Shown: positions 10,107-17,199 of the stretch, piece by piece
Layout: every line of letters starts with the position of its first letter
Numbering within the stretch: the stretch's first letter is position 1
Assembly: GCF_000802155.2 (NCBI RefSeq)
Contig: NZ_JQGJ02000007.1
Span: 124,001 to 188,000, forward strand
Direction: 5' to 3'
Origin: Pseudomonas frederiksbergensis
GTDB taxonomy: Bacteria > Pseudomonadota > Gammaproteobacteria > Pseudomonadales > Pseudomonadaceae
Length of the DNA stretch: 64,000 nt
Position numbers and translations under genes: made by a program
The notes under the pieces: model-generated
Told to the model about the DNA's origin: nothing
The model's input: only the letters and a program-made list of their open reading frames with translations
Databases searched by the model: none

Positions 10107-11009
10107 TCAGCGCCGCAACGTGCCAAAGGGGGCCTCCGCATCGACATAGCGCATCGCCGATTGCACGTCGCGCCACCCAACATAATCCATCAAGGCTTTG
10201 GAGCTCCACTGGTTGGCACTGGCCCAGGTGGCGAAGCCCCTTCTCAGCGAATGTCCGCTATAGCCTTCTCCTTCCAATCCACTACGTTGCAAAATCCGCC
10301 GGAGTATCCGAGGGATGCTGTAGCTGTGTAAGCCCTCACCTATTCGCCCCCAACGGTCCACATTGCGCAGCAACGGGCCGTCGAGCAAACCGCTACAACC
10401 CAGCCAGTCCTCGTAAGCCTGCACTGGGCAGAGATGAGTGAGTGCAGGGACGCTGAGTTGCCGGCCCAGGTTGGCGCGATCAGTCTTGCTGCTGGGCAGA
10501 AACAGCGTCAGTCCCTTGGCCGCATCGAGCCGGATAAACTCGATGCGCAGTCGGCAGAGCTCGTCGCTGCGCAACGCGCGCCAGAACCCCAGTAACAGCA
10601 GCAGCCGATCACGGCAGGCACGCAACCGCACCACGGCCTGATCGCCCTGTTCTTCTCGCGTCAGCGCCTCAACGCAGGCTTCCAATTCCTGCAGTTGCAG
10701 CGGCTCGGCCTGTACGGTAGGCCGCGTGTGCAACGCTTGAATCCCTCGAAGCACGTCGCGCACGGTAGAGGCTTTGGTCGGATCGACAAAACCATGCTGC
10801 AAGTGCCACTGGGCCAATGCCGCCAAGTGGGTCCGCAGCGTGCCGGGGGAAAAACGATCAGCGTGCTCAGCGAGGTAGCGCCCGACACTGGCTTGGCTGG
10901 CCGGCAGCAGGCCACCCCACTCCGCTTCGAAATGTTCGATGACTCGCGCATAACGGCGGGCCGTGCTCTCACGCCGGGCCGCCTGGCGATAGTGTTCGGG
11001 ATCGCTCAT
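10107..11009 (-). CDS. tnpS: Tyrosine recombinase, TnpS-like (Tn4651-type cointegrate resolution)
   Basis: 300 residues from ATG 11009, which has GGAGC 8 bases upstream; an open GTG frame from 11201 runs through the presumed recombination site and is unlikely. The N-terminal half is a core-binding SAM-like domain. The C-terminal half has the catalytic set: Arg in FWRALRSDEL, HSLRR, Trp in YVGWRD and the nucleophile Tyr in QSAMRYVDA. In Tn4651-type transposons TnpS works with the divergently encoded TnpT at the rst site to resolve cointegrates; a TnpT-like gene lies at 12708-13691. The TnpS label rests on that pairing. No Tn3-family transposase is in the window. Confidence 0.72.
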   Translation of the reverse strand: MSDPEHYRQAARRESTARRYARVIEHFEAEWGGLLPASQASVGRYLAEHADRFSPGTLRTHLAALAQWHLQHGFVDPTKASTVRDVLRGIQALHTRPTVQAEPLQLQELEACVEALTREEQGDQAVVRLRACRDRLLLLLGFWRALRSDELCRLRIEFIRLDAAKGLTLFLPSSKTDRANLGRQLSVPALTHLCPVQAYEDWLGCSGLLDGPLLRNVDRWGRIGEGLHSYSIPRILRRILQRSGLEGEGYSGHSLRRGFATWASANQWSSKALMDYVGWRDVQSAMRYVDAEAPFGTLRR

Positions 11010-11396
11010 GACTCTAGCTCCGTACCGCAAAAACCTCACCAAGCGCCTGTATTCTTGGCTGAAGTTTGAGAATGCAGGCTTCTCAAACCTCAGAATCGTG
11101 TTCGTCCAGCGACTATATACGGAGCTGTACACCTGTAATTTCGTACTGCTCAAACGGTACGAAATAATCGGCTGTAACCGCGTCGGTAGTGCGGTACGCA
11201 CAGTACGGCCCGGCGCCCTCTTGTCATGACCTCCGGAGATTCGGACGCCGACGCACCGTTCACCTATCTATGAGTCTAGCCAAGCACCAGTGAGCATCAG
11301 ACAACGTGCCCAAAGGCCAGCACCCCGCACGGCCGATTGACCTACGTGGGCACCACTGACCTCTACGCTGATAGAAACAATCTGATTTGGGGCACG
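11010..11396. other. Upstream region of tnpS with recombination-site-like repeat
   Basis: No gene is convincing here. The stretch carries the inverted repeat at 11138-11165 and several further GTAC-containing repeats. It corresponds to where the rst region would lie in a Tn4651-type element, although tnpT no longer starts at its far side. Confidence 0.5.
11138..11165. other. Candidate tyrosine-recombinase core site (rst-like)
   Basis: ATTTCGTAC and GTACGAAAT form a perfect 9-bp inverted repeat around a 10-base asymmetric spacer, 129 bases upstream of the recombinase ATG. Inverted arms around a short spacer are the usual architecture of core sites bound by tyrosine recombinases. The position next to tnpS supports the reading; binding has not been shown and an operator is the alternative. 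Confidence 0.55.
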
Positions 11397-11705
11397 ATGA
11401 TGAAGATTCTAGGGCGCGTGGAAATAGAGGCCGTCACCGATGTTCGCTGTGACCTGTGTGAACAATCGACACGGCTGGCCAGCGGAAACCTGCAATATGG
11501 GACGCTCGCAGCGCATTGGGGGTATGGCTCAGCTCACGATGGTGAACGCTATGAAGTGCATCTGTGCGAAGGCTGCTTCTTTACCACCCTCGCCCACCTC
11601 CGTCAGGGTCGTCGGACGGCAGGTCGGTTCGCGGCGGACTCCGGATCGGTCGAAGGTGAGCTGGGCCTGATCATCCGCAACGATTTCTTCCAAGACGGCG
11701 GCTGA
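11397..11705 (+). CDS. Small Cys-rich protein with two CxxC motifs, unknown function
   Basis: 102 residues from ATG 11397 (a second ATG follows directly). Two knuckles, CDLC near residue 18 and CEGC near residue 61, could bind one zinc ion; between them is an acidic, soluble stretch and no membrane segment is seen. It lies about 100 bases upstream of the broken Sir2 gene on the same strand, and the two were probably acquired together. I do not recognise the family. Confidence 0.6.
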   Translation: MMKILGRVEIEAVTDVRCDLCEQSTRLASGNLQYGTLAAHWGYGSAHDGERYEVHLCEGCFFTTLAHLRQGRRTAGRFAADSGSVEGELGLIIRNDFFQDGG

Positions 11706-11805
11706 CACCTAGGGTGGCTCACGCCATGATGCATTTTTAGGCGTATGGTCGAGCACTCAGGCCGCCCCCAAGAGGGCCAAGGCCACGCCTCAGGAGAACT
11801 TGGGT

Positions 11806-12547
11806 ATGAATGCAGTGCAAGACGCCGTCAGGGCTCTGCGCAAGGCGCGCCATATCGCAGTATTTACGGGTGCAGGGATCTCGGCCGAGAGCGGTATCCC
11901 AACCTTCCGCGATCCATTGACCGGGTTCTGGGCGCAACATGACTCCGAGCGCCTGGAAGCGGCGAAGGCGTTCCGCTAAAACCCGCCACTGGTCTGGGGC
12001 TGGTACCTGTGGCGTCGTCAACAGATGATGCAGGCCAAACCGAATGCTGCGCATCGGGCGATCCCGCGGCTCGCCACGGGCGAACGCCAAGTCACGGTCA
12101 TCACCCAGAACATCGATGATCTGCATGAGCGTGCTCGCAGCCAAGACGTCGTTCACCTGCATGGGAGCCTGATGACGCCGAAATGTTTTGCCTGTCATCG
12201 TCCTGCTGAGCGGCCGTCAGACCTGCAGCCAATATTGGCAAAAGGCGAATTGGTCGAACCCCCTCGCTGTGCACGCTGTAACGGCCGCTTGTGGCCCGGC
12301 GTGGTGTGGTTTGGAGAAGACCTGCCCATGGCGGCGTGGAGGCAGTTGTGACGTCATGCTGTCCATTGGCACTTCCGGCGTCGTCATGCCCGCCGCGGGC
12401 CTGCCCGACCTTGCATTGGGTGCCGGGGCCACGATCATTCATATCAATCCAGTCGATGTGGGCCTGGACCAGCCAAAAGAGCTGATAGTGATGGGATCGG
12501 CTGAGCAACTCCTACCCCATTTGATCGACGTTATGCTCGCTGGGTGA
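11806..12547 (+). pseudogene. Sir2-family NAD-dependent protein deacylase, inactivated
   Basis: The reading frame from ATG 11806 begins with the NAD-binding signature FTGAGISAESGIPTFR, but codon 58 (11977-11979) is TAA. The same frame then resumes with WGWYLWRRQ, TQNIDDLHERA, the catalytic HLHGSL (His) and the zinc cysteines CFAC and CARC up to GVVWFGEDLP, then stops at 12349-12351. The C-terminal part (SIGTSGVVMPAA, IIHINPVDV) continues in the +1 frame to 12547. So there is one nonsense change and one frameshift or small deletion near 12,340. All family motifs are still readable, so the decay is recent. Confidence 0.88.
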
Positions 12548-12707
12548 TCGCCGGAGAAGGTGGCAGCGTGGTGCACCAGAAGGGCGCGGGGTGCTAGCTT
12601 CGCGGCCTGAGTCGCGTTAACCCAAGCAGCACATTTCGTCGGTCTGGGGCCCGCGCCCACGGCAGGCGAGCATAATGAATCACTTAACGGCCTTGTCGGA
12701 GTCTGAA

Positions 12708-13691
12708 ATGGCTCGCTCTGGGGTGAATAAAGCAATAGTACGCGGGGCACGGGATGCCCTGCTCGCTCGTGAACAGCGCCCAAGCATTGAGGCAATCCGA
12801 GCGGAACTCGGTCATACGGGCTCGAAGACGACCATTCAGCGTTTTCTCAAAGAGCTGATCAACGAAGAGCCCCATCCCCCCCAGGTATCGCTGAGCGAGG
12901 AGCTTATGACGCTCATCGGGAGCCTTGCGCAGCGCTTGGCAAACGAGGCGCAACAGGCCGTCGTCGCCGACCGGGCGAGGCTCGAACGTCAACAGGCGGC
13001 CTATCAGCACCAACGTGAGGTGGAACAGGCTCGCCAAGACGAGTTGCAGAAGAGTAAGGATTACGTCCTGGCCGAGCTCCTGGCTCTCCGGGAGGAACAT
13101 CGCCAGTTGAACGATCAGATGCAGCACAGCGAGGGTGAACGGCAGCGACTGCTGGCGATTGAAAGTCACCACCTGCAACTGCTGGAGGAACGGGCCTCAC
13201 AACTGCGGTCGCTGGAAGAGCAGCGGGCTCATGCCCGGGACGGCTTGCTGCATTTTCGCGAGCAGGCCAGGCAGCAACGCCAGGACGAAGCTTCCCGCTA
13301 TGAATCAACGGTGGCACTGCTTCGGCACGAACTCCGGTCACTGCAGGAGCAACTGCTGGTCAAACAGGATGAACTCGGCCTCGTCTATCGGGACCTTGAA
13401 CGACTCAGTGCCGAGCACACCCTCTCTGAAAGGGCGCTGCGCAATCGCACTCAAGAACTGAATGATCGGGTCAACGAGTATCAGGAGCTACAGGTCAAAC
13501 TCCACACTACCCAAGCCGAAGCGGCGACTTTCCAGCTGCAGCTTTCGGTGATGCGCGAGAAAGCTCGTCACTGCGTGCTGGATCGACGGCAGGACTTGCG
13601 CAACTTGCGCACTATGAGCCGCCAATTGGCGCAGCTGGAGACGCTTATTACGGGACGCAAGCGCTGTGATGCAGACTTCGATGGGCCATGA
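12708..13691 (+). CDS. tnpT: TnpT-like cointegrate resolution protein (KfrA_N domain and long coiled coil)
   Basis: 327 residues from ATG 12708, which has GGAG 8 bases upstream; ATG 12675 would add 11 residues. Residues 1-75 match the KfrA_N DNA-binding domain (ALLAREQRPSIEAIRAELG, SKTTIQRFLKEL). Residues 80-310 are a nearly unbroken Glu/Gln/Arg-rich coiled coil. TnpT of Tn4651 has this architecture and stimulates TnpS-mediated resolution by binding rst. It is divergent from the tnpS-like gene, but 1.7 kb away rather than adjacent. A plasmid KfrA-like protein is the alternative. Confidence 0.68.
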   Translation: MARSGVNKAIVRGARDALLAREQRPSIEAIRAELGHTGSKTTIQRFLKELINEEPHPPQVSLSEELMTLIGSLAQRLANEAQQAVVADRARLERQQAAYQHQREVEQARQDELQKSKDYVLAELLALREEHRQLNDQMQHSEGERQRLLAIESHHLQLLEERASQLRSLEEQRAHARDGLLHFREQARQQRQDEASRYESTVALLRHELRSLQEQLLVKQDELGLVYRDLERLSAEHTLSERALRNRTQELNDRVNEYQELQVKLHTTQAEAATFQLQLSVMREKARHCVLDRRQDLRNLRTMSRQLAQLETLITGRKRCDADFDGP

Positions 13692-13785
13692 GTCAGGACT
13701 TCAACTCCCCGATCAAGGCATGCGCGCATTCATGCCCCCCCTTGAAGTTAAAGCGTTCGCGGTTCGAGTTGGGATACCCTGCACA

Positions 13786-14697
13786 TTAAGCCGCCCGATA
13801 TAACAGCCCCTCGTGTGGAAAACCGCAGTTAAAGCCGTTCAAGGCCACCGGATGGTCTAGCCAGCATTGACGTTTTCTGCGCCAGGCCTGGTAGCAGGCA
13901 TTTGACATCGCGTCTGGTAATCGCTCTTTACCGTCACCGCAATCATACAGCCTATCTAATTCGGCATACCTCTGTGTGGGCGAGAGATTCCACCACAACA
14001 ATGCCAACTGCTGATCCTGCGCCGACAGCCACCCAGCCAGACTGCTGAGTTTAAGGAGTCGTAAATTTTCCTGCTGCAATCGGGATAAGGCTGTCCAAGA
14101 GGTACTGCGTACCAAATCGAAATCGACTTCCATGTCGCAGAATAACGGCTGCAGTGGGCCGATAAATGCGTCCGCGATAAACACAAAAGGCGACTGCAAA
14201 CTGACCCAACTTAAAGCTTGAACAAAATTCTTCGCCTCCCACTGGCGATAAATCTCAAAATGGCGGTGGCGAGTTCTGAGCAACACCAGATGAATGCAGA
14301 AGCATGACCAGTCCACCCGGTCGAATACGCACTTAGTCAATTTGCCCGACGCACCATCCAATGGGCGATCGTCTACGCGAATGGTATCGGCCAACTGATC
14401 CCAATACCCCGCCACAGGCGACTCGGACATCACTCTCCACAGCGGATTGGAAAATAGCGACTCAAGTACCGCGAAGCGGCTGAAAAAATCCTCTCGGACC
14501 CCGCTGGCAATGGTCGTTCCGCCAAATGCACGACGCCACTGCTTGGCCCAATCCCGCTCCATATTCGGGTGCAATCGGCGATAAGGCACTGCCATTGCAG
14601 AAGGAGTGTGCGCATAACCACTCACTTCCGCCGCAGCATGGCAAAACGCGCGAGCTCGAAGCTGCCGGATGGTTCGATCGAGTAGAGGCATTTGCAT
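13786..14697 (-). CDS. Hypothetical protein at the edge of the Tn7-like module
   Basis: 303 residues. ATG 14697 is favoured by a strong AGGAGGTG 6 bases upstream; ATG 14733 would add 12 residues. The product is rich in Trp, Arg and Leu (WAKQWRRAFGG, ALLWWNLSP, a closing YQAWRRKRQCWLDHP), without signal peptide, membrane segment or recognised motif. It is divergent from the TnsB-core-like gene at 14946, and the 248 bases between the starts hold a palindrome (14764-14787), so the two may be co-regulated. Unknown family. Confidence 0.6.
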   Translation of the reverse strand: MQMPLLDRTIRQLRARAFCHAAAEVSGYAHTPSAMAVPYRRLHPNMERDWAKQWRRAFGGTTIASGVREDFFSRFAVLESLFSNPLWRVMSESPVAGYWDQLADTIRVDDRPLDGASGKLTKCVFDRVDWSCFCIHLVLLRTRHRHFEIYRQWEAKNFVQALSWVSLQSPFVFIADAFIGPLQPLFCDMEVDFDLVRSTSWTALSRLQQENLRLLKLSSLAGWLSAQDQQLALLWWNLSPTQRYAELDRLYDCGDGKERLPDAMSNACYQAWRRKRQCWLDHPVALNGFNCGFPHEGLLYRAA

Positions 14698-14763
14698 GGA
14701 TCCACCTCCTGTCTGAATCGGCATTATCAACATGCGCGGTTTTTAATCTTTGATGTCGCTGTT

Positions 14764-14787
14764 GCAAGGCACGATCTAAAGCCTTGC
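14764..14787. promoter_or_regulatory. Palindrome between divergent genes, possible operator
   Basis: GCAAGGC and GCCTTGC are separated by 10 bases, roughly two helical turns centre to centre, in the divergent region between the genes starting at 14697 and 14946. A second, wider inverted repeat of TGCGTTGA (14797-14804) and TCAACGCA (14832-14839) lies next to it. Either pair could be a repressor site, or TnsB-type binding sites of a transposon end. Confidence 0.4.
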
Positions 14788-14945
14788 GCGGTAAATGCGT
14801 TGATTATTTTAGACAGTTACTTTGAACGTGGTCAACGCAAAAGGAGAGGCACATACTTAACGCCAGGAGATGTAGTTTTTTTACTAACAAGCTTTGGAAA
14901 TAACTGACCGCCTTTATATATACAACTGCACTAACGAGAGCCGTC

Positions 14946-15545
14946 ATGAACACGTACTCAGGCTTCGGCAAACTGGATACCTATCCGACTTCTTTAGTGA
15001 TTGAATTCGATGTTATTCAACTGGATATTCTAGTCCGGGATATTTCTGTTCCCTCCTATAGCCCATACGCGTACGAGCGGCCATATCTGACCGTGATGGC
15101 GGTCGGCCTTACGAATCAGATTTTCTGTTACACGATCACGTTAAAGTGTCCATCGGTTTCAGATCCGCTGAACACTTTGACTATTTCACATCAAGGCTGC
15201 GCGTTATTACAGCAGCCTGGCTTGGTCATCTGCGCTGACCCAGCTCTGTTCTGTTGTAAACTGTTGAACGGAGTTTTCTGGCGGGCGGTGTTTTACCCGG
15301 CGCACACGGATATCGAAACGCGATCGCCCCTAGAATCGACTATTACCGGTCTGGCTCGGGGGCTGAAGGACATACTGCCAGTGAGGGCTCTTCCAGGGGG
15401 CGTCAGTATCTCTCATGCGAGAAGCGTCGGGCAACTGAGAGCAACGCTCGGCTATTTGATCAAAGCATCAAACATTGCTCGCAATGCCAGAGTTGATATG
15501 GCCTGGGGAGCCCAGTTCATGCATGTCCTGGGTAAGCAGCCATGA
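14946..15545 (+). CDS. Small protein resembling the TnsB (DDE/RNase H-like) catalytic core
   Basis: 199 residues. By eye, VIEFDVIQLDILV (residues 18-30) matches the first-strand motif of the neighbouring TnsB (VECDSQMLDVLV), RPYLTVM aligns with RAWLTVL, GLVICADPALF with the second Asp strand, and SPLEST with the Glu helix. Candidate D22, D98 and E130 keep a plausible D-D-E order, with 31 residues between the last two against 35 in TnsB. It lacks TnsB's N-terminal DNA-binding domains and C-terminal region. Its stop overlaps the ATG of the TnsA-like gene by 4 bases. This is inference from visual alignment; it could be a degenerate remnant or a regulatory paralogue. Confidence 0.5.
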   Translation: MNTYSGFGKLDTYPTSLVIEFDVIQLDILVRDISVPSYSPYAYERPYLTVMAVGLTNQIFCYTITLKCPSVSDPLNTLTISHQGCALLQQPGLVICADPALFCCKLLNGVFWRAVFYPAHTDIETRSPLESTITGLARGLKDILPVRALPGGVSISHARSVGQLRATLGYLIKASNIARNARVDMAWGAQFMHVLGKQP

Positions 15546-15937
15546 CCACATTCATTACAACAGGGTTGGTTGAGCAGCTCAGCGAAGTGGCCACGGCTGT
15601 CGAGACAGTACCTCAGCGCCATGGGCGGAGGGGCAGTCGAGTGACCAAACTCGCATCGCGGAAAAACCGTTCGGTCGTGGTGTGCGCCACGCCCCTTGAG
15701 GCCGCGTTCTGGCTGAAACGCCAGCGCGGCGCCGACGTCAACCGCTATGTAGCTCATCCGTTCACATTGAAGTTCACTGGCATTAACTATTACTTGGTTA
15801 GTTTCTCAGACGGTTCGCAGCGCTTGGTTGAAGTCAAGCCTGCAATAGCTCTATCCACGCGCGCGGGTGTTCAGGCGATCCAAAAACCTCGGAAGTCAAA
15901 TCCAGAGATTTACGCAGACAATCAGCGAGAGATTTAA
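15542..15937 (+). CDS. TnsA-like protein lacking the catalytic aspartate
   Basis: 131 residues. It parallels the full TnsA encoded downstream: HGRRGSRVTKLASRKN against HGRHGSRVTIFPSRKN, PLEAAFWLKRQRGADV against LLEAAFCLELERRRDV, HPFTLKF against HPYTITI, and LVEVK against LAEVK. Five residues are missing where TnsA has TPDFE, so the metal-binding Asp of the PD-(D/E)xK nuclease is gone, and the C-terminal half is absent. It is coupled by an ATGA overlap to the TnsB-core-like gene. It should be inactive as a nuclease; a structural or regulatory part or simple decay are both possible. Confidence 0.65.
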   Translation: MTTFITTGLVEQLSEVATAVETVPQRHGRRGSRVTKLASRKNRSVVVCATPLEAAFWLKRQRGADVNRYVAHPFTLKFTGINYYLVSFSDGSQRLVEVKPAIALSTRAGVQAIQKPRKSNPEIYADNQREI

Positions 15938-16060
15938 AACTTTCAATTAGAACAGCGGTACGACATATCACGTAGCCCGACCGAGCCATGTTCTGGAGTG
16001 CTGAAGGCTCTGAAACGCAGTATTAACCAATTTACGCGACCTGTTGATTTGGAGTCAAAA

Positions 16061-16720
16061 ATGCTCTCATCAAATCATGAAACCATTCAGAACCGGCTGG
16101 CTCATATTGCCACTTTCAGCGCCACCCGCTTGCCACACCACGGCAGGCATGGCAGCCGCGTGACTATTTTTCCTTCGAGGAAAAACAATCGACCTCTGAT
16201 GTGTGAGTCGTTACTTGAAGCGGCATTCTGCTTAGAGCTGGAACGTAGGCGGGACGTCCTCTATTACCTAATTCATCCTTACACGATAACTATTGCGGCA
16301 ATCAAGGTCAGCTACACGCCCGATTTCGAGATCACATTTGTGAGCGGCGAACAGCAGCTGGCTGAAGTCAAGAATGATCAGAGTATGGAGTGCCAGCGCG
16401 TCAGGATCCGTTTGTCAAAAATTGTCGAATTACTGGGAGAACAGAACTGCCTGCTGGAATGTCTGCCACTACACCATTTCTATCACACCACACGGACTGG
16501 TAACCTCGAATACCTGTATTACCACGCATACAACGACGATGGTCGAACAGATGCCGCTATCCAGAAGTATCTCCATCAGCAGCCGCGCTCAGTACCGTTG
16601 CGACAGCTAATGGTTAATACTTTTCCGTTTACGGCTATCGCCCACGCATTATTTTATAATGCGATTCATTGCAACTTACGAAAACCCATCACCGGCGAAA
16701 CAATGGTGTGGATCCAGTAA
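16061..16720 (+). CDS. tnsA: TnsA-like transposon endonuclease
   Basis: 219 residues from ATG 16061 (GGAG upstream); a GTG at 15998 is the alternative. The TnsA nuclease pattern is visible: E53 in ESLLEAAF, D88 in YTPDFEI, then E102 and K104 in LAEVK, matching the E-D-(E/Q)xK order of E. coli TnsA, which cuts the 5' strands at the transposon ends so that the element moves by cut-and-paste. The remainder (residues 110-219) would contact TnsC. It lies 123 bases after the dead TnsA-like gene and heads the tns set. With TnsA active, simple insertion rather than cointegrates is expected. Confidence 0.8.
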   Translation: MLSSNHETIQNRLAHIATFSATRLPHHGRHGSRVTIFPSRKNNRPLMCESLLEAAFCLELERRRDVLYYLIHPYTITIAAIKVSYTPDFEITFVSGEQQLAEVKNDQSMECQRVRIRLSKIVELLGEQNCLLECLPLHHFYHTTRTGNLEYLYYHAYNDDGRTDAAIQKYLHQQPRSVPLRQLMVNTFPFTAIAHALFYNAIHCNLRKPITGETMVWIQ

Positions 16721-16823
16721 TCCAATCTTAAGCCTTGGCATTATTCAATGTGAACACGTGGTCAGCCAAGCCCCATTGGGCTCACCATGACGCCTTTCAT
16801 CAACCACTCGTAGGTACAGCAAC

Positions 16824-17117
16824 ATGCAATGCTCTTTATCGATCGAGGCACAAAGCAAACAAGCATTTAATTTATTATCACACAAAGAATTATTAGCCTA
16901 CGACCTGCCGTTGCCTCTATCACAGAGCAATTACGACGATAGCGAAATTATATTTGCACACCACATTAGGCACGTCATTCGGGACTTTATATTTCTGGAG
17001 TCTTTAAAGACCAGGAAGCAACGAGAATTATCGACTTGGGCGCATGACTTGGTTTTGGAGCTTTACGGTTCACTACCCTTAGATTTGCGAATTGACAGGG
17101 AGCGTCTTCCGAATTAG
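16824..17117 (+). CDS. Small hypothetical protein between tnsA and tnsB
   Basis: 97 residues, ATG 16824 with AGGT upstream. It reads as a compact, mostly helical protein (AFNLLSHKELLAYDLPLPLS, HHIRHVIRDFIFLESLKTRKQREL) without a signal or membrane segment. It lies between tnsA (103 bases upstream) and tnsB (82 bases downstream) on the same strand, so it is probably part of the transposition operon. I recognise no family; standard Tn7 has no gene at this position. Confidence 0.55.
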   Translation: MQCSLSIEAQSKQAFNLLSHKELLAYDLPLPLSQSNYDDSEIIFAHHIRHVIRDFIFLESLKTRKQRELSTWAHDLVLELYGSLPLDLRIDRERLPN

Positions 17118-17199
17118 GCAGCAATGGCGACCTCTTGCACTTTAGTGTCAAGGACTAACGACCCTGGCGATCGCCGACCACACTCATTGAGGATTGATC

